NCBI GenBank assembly: GCA_913020495.1
Contig: CAJWBJ010000025.1
Location: 1 to 41,589, forward strand
DNA: 41,589 nt
Direction of reading: 5' to 3'
From: an uncultured Oleiphilus sp.
Lineage (GTDB): Bacteria > Pseudomonadota > Gammaproteobacteria > Pseudomonadales > Oleiphilaceae
This document shows positions 35,801-41,589 of this stretch, one piece after another. Position numbers and translations under genes: made by a program. Position 1 is the stretch's first letter, and every line of letters begins with the position of its first letter. Below the pieces are notes generated by a model. It saw only the letters and a list, made by a program, of their open reading frames with translations. It was not told where the DNA came from and ran no database searches.

Positions 35801-36250
35801 GAAGGGCTTTCAATTGAATTGAATGAAAGTCGTAAAAAAATTGATGAGATTGAAGGCGCATTACGGCAGGTGATTTCTGAACCACCGGTTGTTGAACCGG
35901 ACACAGGAAATTTAGAACACATCAGCTCAGAACTACCTGATTTAAGCGCTCATAAAGAAGCCGTTGTCCTTTTATTAAGGTCTTCGCTGAATCTATGGGA
36001 GCGTCATACAAGTAAAGGTAAGATTGAATTAGCAGAGCGCAGCCGTTGTTGGCGAGTCTATGTCGATGGCACTACGGTTAAAACACGTACTTTCGATAAG
36101 TATTTGAATGTTAGATCCGTCCCTGATCGTCCGCGGTGGCGAGCAGTGGTCAGAACGGCCAATTATGTTCTGGCAAACTGCGAATTAAGTAATGATGAAA
36201 ATCAGGAACTCACGTTATTACTACAGTCAGTTGAAGATTATTACTCTTGA
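32885..36250 (+). CDS. 7TMR-DISM-type hybrid sensor histidine kinase with receiver and PAS-like domains
   Basis: The 1121-residue membrane kinase has a signal peptide (1-24), a periplasmic jelly-roll ligand-binding region (about 30-195), seven membrane helices (about 203-400), a HisKA domain with phospho-His444 in TTSHELRTPL, a HATPase domain with N-box NLIGNAAKY (559-567), DSGVGIP and GTGLGLS, a receiver domain (about 704-822, acceptor Asp753, Lys805), a coiled coil, a PAS-like domain (about 853-960) and a C-terminal unit of about 95 residues. The last unit, with LWERHTSKGKIELAERSRCWRVYVD and PRWRAVVRTANYVL, is not a domain I can name. All kinase residues look intact. It is divergent from fapA; no cognate regulator is next to it except the downstream signalling locus. 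Confidence 0.92.
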   Translation: MMYSRIFPWLYLLLNMLSVHVAYADEGEIKPKFPTIPFIDLRDDTWGDGSAYRLDGMWHAYWGKLYSPPEIETTLIRPIEFPVPAVWGAKSNTETILPVLGYMTYRTRVMVPEKIQPLYLYVPDMPSAYKLWVNGELIAKNGTVGKTQEFEIPHFLPKVVQVPMHHKGELDLVIQLSNYHYREGGIWFSLRLTDDAGVFSVAQRPVILAVLFGTILIVFGLYNLSMFAFRSKEVAALYFGWLCLAVGLRRLLIDERVIYMFDLFSWDTLQRIEHLCFYLSLPLFVGFFCSLYRSHIPAWSIRSSWLSISPFVLLCLAFPVRIYSELNFSFQMVVVASIAFVCCLYIKVAKEKGKNIKFFGISLLLMALAVIHDVLKSNGIIPTTSNIAHFGVLAFVASQSLALQRHYLKNLSLVEAMSTKLESRNKELLEIDEFKDEFLATTSHELRTPLQGISGLAKVLKEEDQGSLTEDQRHKVTLIANTTQRLSVLVNDILDFSSIKHGKLKLNKSRVDLSAIAELVFSTIKPTISGKDIALSAQIAPEVRYLNADEFRLQQILFNLIGNAAKYTEQGFIKLIANIKDNEVMFEITDSGVGIPDEKRASLFRPFEQVHVAGHHAASGTGLGLSISRQLVELHGGSLVLNSRVGQGTTVSMVFPSDLIVLTNEASETTNLVVAPSHSILPTQETKGDSVESSEQHTSCDGPIIFVVDDEPVNCELVSSQLRKQGYQVEVFEDGLKVLSRLTEKLPDLVLLDFMMPGMSGLEVCQSIRTRYDSYELPVMMLTARLQISDIVNALSAGANDYLIKPYHEQELLARVNTQLSVRKYWIANRENQKLKSEIERRETLEEELSELNARLLNVLDVSTELIILLNDQLQIIYANEKANIALCDHQQGLLGQAVLNLVNDDLGRELQRLIKEQPSEAFSMNTAGMTPEMNWNASIKSYFEYGKAYLALVITPIFETMLPETNAATSIEGLSIELNESRKKIDEIEGALRQVISEPPVVEPDTGNLEHISSELPDLSAHKEAVVLLLRSSLNLWERHTSKGKIELAERSRCWRVYVDGTTVKTRTFDKYLNVRSVPDRPRWRAVVRTANYVLANCELSNDENQELTLLLQSVEDYYS

Positions 36251-36306
36251 ATTGTGAACAACCAGCATCGTTTTTTGGGGGGCTAAAGGGATTTTTGATG
36301 GTTTTC

Positions 36307-36334
36307 TTGTAGTTTAGTGTTCCTCGCCTAAAAT
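36307..36334 (+). promoter_or_regulatory. Candidate sigma-70 promoter for the barrel-protein operon
   Basis: A -35-like TTGTAG (36307-36312) and a -10-like TAAAAT (36329-36334) are spaced by 16 bases. A start of transcription near 36341 would put the long hairpin at 36357-36398 inside the 5' leader. The -35 matches only half of the consensus, so this is tentative. Confidence 0.3.
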
Positions 36335-36356
36335 TTATTAACTAAAACAAATAATG

Positions 36357-36398
36357 TGTCACTGCAGGTTTAAGTATTAGCTTAAACCTGCAGTGACA
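36357..36398. repeat. 18-bp perfect inverted repeat (long hairpin)
   Basis: Arms at 36357-36374 (TGTCACTGCAGGTTTAAG) and 36381-36398 are perfectly complementary over 18 bp around the six-base loop TATTAG. This is the strongest hairpin I noticed in the window. It lies 106 bp after the kinase stop and 36 bp before the likely start of the barrel protein. No T-run follows, so it is not a classic terminator; a leader hairpin, operator or processing site is possible. Confidence 0.8.
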
Positions 36399-36434
36399 AA
36401 CGTTAAGAATGTTAATAAGGGATATCTTTTTGCA

Positions 36435-37757
36435 ATGACAGACCGAATGCTTGACCGATGCTTTCGACCTTTTTCCAAGTTCTGTAATTTACTGCAATGG
36501 TTTACTTTTCTTCTATTGTTAGGTTTTTGGCAGCATGCTACGGCAGAAAGCTCACCTTTCGATGATTGGGAACTCACTGGGTTTGGTACTTTAGGTTATG
36601 CCGAGTCTGGTAAATATGATGACCTTGTTCTTAAACGGAATATAACCCAGCGTAGTAAAAAAATTGAAGATCATGGTTGGCTTGTCGACTCCAAGCTAGG
36701 CTTTCAGGTTAGAAAAGAACTCAAGCCTCATTGGGATGTCGTTGGCCAGATTGTCGCTCAGGAAAAAGTCAGTAATAGTATCGAAAAGTCGATAGAAATG
36801 GCTTTTTTACGCTACCAGTCCGACGAGATGTGGAGCTTTCAGTTAGGGCGTATGGTCTTGGATACCTTTCTATTATCAGACCACCGCAATGTCGGGTATT
36901 CCTACCATTCTGTACGCCCTCAAACCGAATTCTATGCCTGGATCCCCTATAGTCATTATGATGGTATGAAAACCATTTTTGAATTTGGTGATTTTGACAG
37001 CTCACTACGTTTTGAGGCTTTTATTGGTAAAACCAAAGCAACCGTTAATATTGGCTATAATGATGATGATACTTCCAATAACTATGTTAAATCAGCGCCT
37101 ATTTATGGCGCAGGTGTGACATGGGAAAAAGATGAATTAACACTCCGTGCTTACATCGCGCGTTTTCGTTTTACTCAAAATACTAATGCAATTAATAGAT
37201 TAATGGATACAGTGAATAATCCTCTGGTTTATGTGCCTTGGCCTGAGTCTATTGAAATTGCAAATGACTATTCGATTGAGAATCAAAAGGTAACTTATAG
37301 TTCTATTGGCTTTAGCTGGACGCCAGGGCCTTGGTTAGTTCAGGGTGAGGTGAGTAATGTTACCTCGACTTTTTTTGGTTCTTATGACGGTCAGCGTGCG
37401 TATTTCCAATTAGGGCATCGGTTTGGTGAGTTCTTGCCTCATATGGGTTACTCCTATTCTTGGGATGAGCGTGACTTCCCTTATGACCCTCCACCACCCG
37501 ACCCACAACTGTTAGGCCTTTATGCTCTCCTTAAAGATAATATGAGCTCGGGGCTTATTGACCAATCTTCCATGACAGTCGGTGTTCGCTGGGATTTTGC
37601 CACACAAAAAGCGCTTAAACTCCAGTGTGATTTTGCGACACTTGATGATAACTCTTTAGGTATTTACCCAACTCAGGACACGCCTGAATTAGGCACAAGG
37701 AATTGGAAAAAAAGCTCACGAAGTTGGTGCTCAACCACGTTTGATTGGGTGTTTTAA
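36435..37757 (+). CDS. Outer-membrane beta-barrel (porin-like) protein
   Basis: The product of about 440 residues has a signal peptide (hydrophobic stretch FTFLLLLGFWQHATAES) and a mature part of alternating aromatic strands (WELTGFGTLGYAESG, WDVVGQIVAQEK, MWSFQLGRMVLDTFLLSD, YGAGVTWEKDELTLRAYIARF, QRAYFQLGHRFGEF), ending in Phe (TTFDWVF), as outer-membrane barrels do. It resembles short porin-like proteins encoded next to phosphate-binding-like sensors in marine gammaproteobacteria. The ORF is open from a GTG at 36393, but that codon lies inside the hairpin, so I take the ATG at 36435; 36447 is another option. It begins an operon with three signalling genes, so it may bring the signal solute to the periplasm. 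Confidence 0.8.
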   Translation: MTDRMLDRCFRPFSKFCNLLQWFTFLLLLGFWQHATAESSPFDDWELTGFGTLGYAESGKYDDLVLKRNITQRSKKIEDHGWLVDSKLGFQVRKELKPHWDVVGQIVAQEKVSNSIEKSIEMAFLRYQSDEMWSFQLGRMVLDTFLLSDHRNVGYSYHSVRPQTEFYAWIPYSHYDGMKTIFEFGDFDSSLRFEAFIGKTKATVNIGYNDDDTSNNYVKSAPIYGAGVTWEKDELTLRAYIARFRFTQNTNAINRLMDTVNNPLVYVPWPESIEIANDYSIENQKVTYSSIGFSWTPGPWLVQGEVSNVTSTFFGSYDGQRAYFQLGHRFGEFLPHMGYSYSWDERDFPYDPPPPDPQLLGLYALLKDNMSSGLIDQSSMTVGVRWDFATQKALKLQCDFATLDDNSLGIYPTQDTPELGTRNWKKSSRSWCSTTFDWVF

Positions 37758-37758
37758 T

Positions 37759-38220
37759 ATGAATAAAATTAAAACGCTGGCGATACTTTTTCTAGTAATT
37801 ACCTCAGTTGAAACTTGGGCGGACGAAGCAGGGGGAACACATTCAATTCAAGTGATTGTTAGTAGCCAGTCTGAATTAACCTCGCTGAGTCGTAAGCAAG
37901 TCATGAGCTTGTTTCTTGGGCGTGCACGTAGCTTCCCGAACGGGGGCGTGGCGAAGGCATTTGATAATGAAATTGGATCAACCATACGAGAACAGTTTTT
38001 TGAAGGATTAACCGGCAAGTCAATTTCGGATATTGACGCCTATTGGGCTCGCTTGCGCTACTCGGGTCGAGCCTCACCACCAAAGGTATTGGAAAGTATG
38101 GCTGAAATATTAAAAGAGGTGAGTCAAAATAAAAGTGCCATTGCGTATGTTCAGGAACAAGACCCGGATGAACTTGCACAGAAAAATATCATCGTCGTTC
38201 ATGCAGTAGACACGCATTAA
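37759..38220 (+). CDS. PstS-like periplasmic substrate-binding protein (short form)
   Basis: The 153-residue protein has a signal peptide (about 1-21, ending ETWAD) and a single lobe typical of short phosphate ABC transporter substrate-binding-like proteins (PBP-like): LSRKQVMSLFLGRARSFPNGGVAKAFDN, REQFFEGLTGKSISDIDAYWARLRYSGRASPPK and KSAIAYVQEQDPDE. It is about half the size of true PstS and no transporter genes are present, so it probably acts as a sensor partner and not in uptake. Its start lies just after the barrel-protein stop, and its own TAA shares a base with the ATG of the kinase, which points to coupled expression. Confidence 0.87.
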   Translation: MNKIKTLAILFLVITSVETWADEAGGTHSIQVIVSSQSELTSLSRKQVMSLFLGRARSFPNGGVAKAFDNEIGSTIREQFFEGLTGKSISDIDAYWARLRYSGRASPPKVLESMAEILKEVSQNKSAIAYVQEQDPDELAQKNIIVVHAVDTH

Positions 38221-40520
38221 TGCAGTTTCGTCACCTACAGCATTATGTTGCAATGGTCATGGTGAGCAGCGCTTTGGTGCTGTCTACAATTTTTAGTTTA
38301 ATCGCCTATCAAATTAATCAACGCCTTGCTGTTGAAGAGAGTGAGCGACAAGTTCATAGTTTAATGGCAGCAGTCAAAAATACTGCATCAGCCGCGTTGT
38401 TCTCCTCAAATCAAGCTGTGGGTATGGATGCCATCAATGGCTTACTGGGTACGGATGTTGTGTATTCTGTGACGCTTGAAGGTTTTGCTGATGAAATTAG
38501 TCAGGGCATGACATTGTCGAGCGTGAATAAAGATGGCGGTGCACCTTTAACGATGATCACGATGAGCCTCGAATCAATTTTCGATCAAGAGCATATTTTA
38601 GGTGAATTGCGTGTGGCGCCGAATAAAAAATGGGTGAGTCAGCGAACTCATGATACCTCCATTCCTACAATTATCGGTGTTATTGTTGTTATTTTCGTGT
38701 CTTGTTTTGTCTCGGCTCAAGCTTTAAAAATACGAATCTCAGAGCCATTAGTTAAGGTTCGTCGAGCACTCAAAGATATTCATGGTGATAGTGAGGAGCG
38801 GTTATCTTTACCCCGCCACCTTCAGACAAATGAAATCGGTGTTTTGGTTGATGGCTTTAATGAGCTGTTAGATGAAACGAATGCTGCATTTACCATTGAG
38901 CGTCGTTTACGTAGTCAAATGCAAGAGGTTCAGCAGAGTTTGGAAGAGGCAAAAGCGGTTGCTGAAGAGGCTGCTCAGGCCAAAAGCGATTTTCTGGCTA
39001 CTATGAGCCATGAAATCCGCACGCCTCTATCTGGTGTTTTAGGTATGCTTGGGTTTGCATTGAAAGATCCACAAGTACATGACAAAACAAGAGTCCAGCT
39101 TGATATTGCAAAGAGTAATGCCAAAGCCTTATTGACGATTATTAACGACATACTGGATTTCTCAAAAATGGAAGCCGGTAAGCTTAATATAGAAATGGTT
39201 GACTTTGATTTACGTAAAGAAATTTCTTCAGGGGTCGCTTTTTTTGAGGATATGGCCAAAGACAAGAGTTTGCATTTTCACATAATGTTTGATGAAGATG
39301 TTCCTAAATATGTGAAATGTGATCCAACCAGAATTAGACAGGTTTTAGTAAATTTAATCGGTAATGCCATTAAATTTACCGAATCTGGCGGTGTAGATGT
39401 TCAGATTAGCATGCTTGAATTGTCAAAGTTTAGTATGCGTTTGAGTTTTTCTGTTCAAGATACCGGTATTGGTATTCCCGAAGATGGGGTCGCAAAATTA
39501 TTTCAGAAATTTGAACAAGCCGATGTTTCTACTACCCGTAAGTTTGGAGGGACAGGGCTGGGGTTATCAATTTCGAAACAATTGGTTGAAGCTATGTATG
39601 GCTTTATTGAAGTAAGCAGCACACCGGGTAAAGGGTCTAACTTTTACTTCGAGTTACCGATGGGGCGGGGAAATGCTGAGCTATGTGAAACTAAAGTAAG
39701 AGAGCAGGCTCCTCACACACACAAACTTCATATTTTATGTGCAGAAGACTTTGAGACGAACCAAGTAATAATTCGAACCTTATTGGAGAATATGGGGCAC
39801 GAGGTTGAGATAGCCAACAATGGTCGTATTGCTTTGGATATGTTGATGAGTAGACCATTTGATATTATTTTGATGGATGGCCGCATGCCTGAAATGGATG
39901 GTTTGGAAGCCACTCGTCATATTCGAAGCGGTGTCTGGCAAGACCAGACATTAAAACAATCGAGTATTAAAATAGTTGCACTGACGGCCAATGTAACGGA
40001 TGAAGATCGTGACCGGTTTTTTAGTGTCGGTATGAATAATTTCCTTTGTAAGCCCATCAATGAAACAGAGTTGCACCATGTTATTGAAGATACCATTGAT
40101 GAGCTTCTGGCACAGGGGCGTGAATTAACTCCCTTGATTCGTGCCACAGAAAATGAACTAGACAGCTTGTTTTCAATAACGGCCGAGAGTATTCAAAGAA
40201 CATCAGAACAAACTGATGATGACGCTGAATCAATGGAAGAGGAGGAATTAGCTTCCAAATTACGTATCACATTCATCGACTCGTTACCGAAACGCATACA
40301 TGAAATTAATCAAGCAATGATGGTCGAGGACTATCAAGAATTAGGGTGCTTATTTCATGGCATAAAAGGCAGTGCCAGCTATTTGAATGATGATGGTCTA
40401 GTGAACTTATCCGGGCAGTTAGAGCTCTGGGCGGATGAAAGTGACATGGAAAAAATAGGAACGTTATTTGATGAACTTATAGCGTGTTTAGAGTCGTACA
40501 ATGAGGCAAGGGTGAGCTAA
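38220..40520 (+). CDS. Hybrid sensor histidine kinase with HAMP, receiver and Hpt domains
   Basis: The 766-residue kinase has two membrane helices (about 10-30 and 148-167) around a periplasmic sensor of about 115 residues, a HAMP domain (about 168-222), a coiled coil, HisKA with His264 in ATMSHEIRTPL, a HATPase domain (NLIGNAIKF, DTGIGIP, GTGLGLS), a receiver domain with Asp553 in LMDGRMPEMDG and Lys611, and a C-terminal Hpt domain with His713 in LFHGIKGSASYL. This is a complete His-Asp-His chain; the final Asp is probably in the next gene. The ATG overlaps the stop of the PstS-like gene by one base. The periplasmic binding protein just upstream is the obvious input partner. Confidence 0.95.
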   Translation: MQFRHLQHYVAMVMVSSALVLSTIFSLIAYQINQRLAVEESERQVHSLMAAVKNTASAALFSSNQAVGMDAINGLLGTDVVYSVTLEGFADEISQGMTLSSVNKDGGAPLTMITMSLESIFDQEHILGELRVAPNKKWVSQRTHDTSIPTIIGVIVVIFVSCFVSAQALKIRISEPLVKVRRALKDIHGDSEERLSLPRHLQTNEIGVLVDGFNELLDETNAAFTIERRLRSQMQEVQQSLEEAKAVAEEAAQAKSDFLATMSHEIRTPLSGVLGMLGFALKDPQVHDKTRVQLDIAKSNAKALLTIINDILDFSKMEAGKLNIEMVDFDLRKEISSGVAFFEDMAKDKSLHFHIMFDEDVPKYVKCDPTRIRQVLVNLIGNAIKFTESGGVDVQISMLELSKFSMRLSFSVQDTGIGIPEDGVAKLFQKFEQADVSTTRKFGGTGLGLSISKQLVEAMYGFIEVSSTPGKGSNFYFELPMGRGNAELCETKVREQAPHTHKLHILCAEDFETNQVIIRTLLENMGHEVEIANNGRIALDMLMSRPFDIILMDGRMPEMDGLEATRHIRSGVWQDQTLKQSSIKIVALTANVTDEDRDRFFSVGMNNFLCKPINETELHHVIEDTIDELLAQGRELTPLIRATENELDSLFSITAESIQRTSEQTDDDAESMEEEELASKLRITFIDSLPKRIHEINQAMMVEDYQELGCLFHGIKGSASYLNDDGLVNLSGQLELWADESDMEKIGTLFDELIACLESYNEARVS

Positions 40521-41227
40521 TGCAGGTCATGGTGGTAGATGATGATGCGGTATCAAGGGTCGCACTGACAGATTTAATGCAAAAAATGGGCTTTACGGAT
40601 GTGCTGGAATTTGAAGATGGCTTAGCGGCTTGGGAGTATCTTGAAAAAAAACCGCTACCTATTTTATGCTGTTGCGATGTACGGATGCCTAAAATGTCAG
40701 GTATTCAGCTATTACAAAAAATCAGGGTGGATGAAAGAGTAAAGTCTTTAAACTTTGTTCTCGTGACGTCTGGCCAGGATCGGGACACAGTGCAAAATGC
40801 TGTTATGTTGGGAGTTAGTGGCTATATTGTGAAACCATTCAATATTGATGAAGCCATTGCAAAGATCAATGAGGTTTTTGACACGGAGTGGAAAAATATA
40901 TCTGAACGGCCCGAAGTCACAGCGGGAAGGTTGTCAATCTCTATGCAAAAGCTAGCGAATTACTATGATGCTTTTAATGCTCAGGTTGAAGAATTGATTA
41001 ACCAGAATGAGTTTACTTCAGATGTCTTAAAGCTCCCTGATATTGATGGGAAAATAGACGCAATGAAAAAGGGGTGTCTTACTTTAGGTTTATGGCATTG
41101 TAGTCGACAGTTAGAAGCATTAAAGGTACACGGGAGCAAACATGACCGTTTAGAATCATATTTGTTGGCGATTACTGCTACGGTGAATTATCAAATCAGG
41201 CTTTTATCGCTAAAGTTAAAAGGGTAG
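40520..41227 (+). CDS. Response regulator with C-terminal helical domain of unknown type
   Basis: Residues 1-120 form a receiver domain with DDD at 7-9, acceptor Asp53 in CCDVRMPKMSG, Thr83/Ser84 and Lys105 in YIVKPF. Residues about 130-235 are mostly helical, without a recognisable HTH, GGDEF or other output domain; a segment MKKGCLTLGLWHCSRQLEALKVHGS looks faintly like an Hpt-type helical bundle but lacks the canonical HxxKG motif. The ATG shares a base with the TAA of the kinase gene, so the two are a cognate pair. It probably receives phosphate from His713 of that kinase and passes the signal by protein contact. Confidence 0.9.
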   Translation: MQVMVVDDDAVSRVALTDLMQKMGFTDVLEFEDGLAAWEYLEKKPLPILCCCDVRMPKMSGIQLLQKIRVDERVKSLNFVLVTSGQDRDTVQNAVMLGVSGYIVKPFNIDEAIAKINEVFDTEWKNISERPEVTAGRLSISMQKLANYYDAFNAQVEELINQNEFTSDVLKLPDIDGKIDAMKKGCLTLGLWHCSRQLEALKVHGSKHDRLESYLLAITATVNYQIRLLSLKLKG

Positions 41228-41324
41228 ATTTTGCACTTTAGTATTACTGGCCTAAACTTTGTTAACGGATAAGGACTTACAGCTATGACTAGGTTATGAT
41301 TCGTGTAACACTCTGGATAAAAAA

Positions 41325-41330
41325 TATAAT
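41325..41330 (+). promoter_or_regulatory. Candidate -10 element before the last gene
   Basis: A perfect TATAAT lies 47 bp before the start at 41377, in the 149-bp gap after the response regulator. No convincing -35 sits at the usual distance. It may give the last gene its own promoter. Confidence 0.3.
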
Positions 41331-41376
41331 AACTTATTCAACTATCTAGAATATTGTTTAAGCATAGGAGATGCTC

Positions 41377-41589
41377 ATGGAGACAGTTAAGTCATTAGTA
41401 TTAGCGTGTCGTGACGCAGCGTCGAATAATGATCACTTCATAGATGGGCTAAATGAATTAATTACCTCAAACGGTGAAACAGTATGCCAAGCAATATTTA
41501 ATATCTTTGCCGACATTGAACTTTCCCCAGAAAAAGCCAAATCCTCGTGGGACCATCTATTGGTTCATCGCTCTGAAATGATGCTTGCC
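41377..41589 (+). CDS. Partial protein, probable N-terminus of a diguanylate cyclase
   Basis: The first 71 residues are visible before the right edge. The ATG at 41377 follows AGGAG by six bases; an in-frame ATG at 41371 is too close to it. The helical start, with FNIFADIELSPEKAKSSWDHLLVHRSEM, reminds me of the N-terminal region of certain GGDEF proteins of Pseudomonas and Marinobacter relatives, where a similar helical segment precedes the cyclase domain. The GGDEF domain itself is outside the window, so this is a resemblance, not proof. Its position after a kinase-regulator pair fits a c-di-GMP output. Confidence 0.5.
   Translation, partial: METVKSLVLACRDAASNNDHFIDGLNELITSNGETVCQAIFNIFADIELSPEKAKSSWDHLLVHRSEMMLA

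Noticed and set aside
36393..36434. Upstream GTG start for the barrel protein
   Set aside because: The GTG lies in the right arm of the long hairpin and the extra residues do not resemble a signal peptide start; the ATG at 36435 gives a normal signal.
1..41589. tRNA, rRNA, CRISPR array, insertion sequence or prophage
   Set aside because: I found no T-loop-like tRNA ends, no regularly spaced direct repeats, and no transposase, integrase or phage structural protein in any frame that looks coding.

Overview
This window looks like chromosomal DNA from a marine-type gammaproteobacterium of moderately low GC (roughly low 40s percent by eye). The support is a YaeQ protein, a DUF3301 protein, a DUF3565 protein, a DUF938 methyltransferase, a PBP1b gene overlapping a TPR lipoprotein of the Pseudomonas LpoP type, a YqhD-type alcohol dehydrogenase and a dense set of two-component and c-di-GMP proteins. 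I cannot name a genus. I see no tRNA, rRNA, CRISPR array, insertion sequence, phage or integrase, and gene packing is ordinary.

Layout. 1-2308 (minus): an RND efflux pump, adaptor lipoprotein then permease, with the permease running off the left edge. 2669-4526: a small unknown gene converging on an APH-like/P-loop kinase fusion. 4711-8420 (plus): PBP1b (mrcB), an overlapping TPR lipoprotein (lpoP-like), yaeQ and a DUF3301 membrane protein. 8516-11422: a DUF3565 zinc-binding-type protein, an orphan response regulator with a MarR-like output domain, and a secreted sphingomyelinase-like phosphodiesterase. 11488-16814: an SDR/AraC pair, a DUF938 methyltransferase, an AraC/cupin regulator divergent from a glutathione S-transferase, and yqhD. 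17272-20745 (plus): a tight three-gene operon (short DUF1338, lysine/saccharopine dehydrogenase-like enzyme, ALDH7) that reads as a lysine degradation module leading from alpha-aminoadipate semialdehyde to 2-oxoadipate and D-2-hydroxyglutarate. 21077-24332: a TIGR01777 epimerase converging on a membrane-anchored DUF6351 hydrolase-like protein. 24663-29132: a small unknown gene, a periplasmic solute-binding-like protein, and a 1006-residue NMT1-PAS-GGDEF-EAL receptor. 29432-30645: a YbaK-like deacylase converging on a TagI-like glycosylase. 30897-36250: a FapA/DUF342 protein divergent from a 7TM hybrid histidine kinase. 36435-41589 (plus): an outer-membrane barrel-like protein, a PstS-like periplasmic protein, a HAMP hybrid kinase with Hpt, a response regulator and the start of a probable diguanylate cyclase.

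The two most coherent systems are the lysine catabolic operon and the right-hand envelope-to-c-di-GMP signalling locus. In the latter, the kinase start codon overlaps the stop codon of the binding protein and the response-regulator start codon overlaps the stop codon of the kinase. An 18-bp perfect inverted repeat lies just upstream of the first gene. All functional calls rest on reading motifs and remembered family resemblance; no database search was run.
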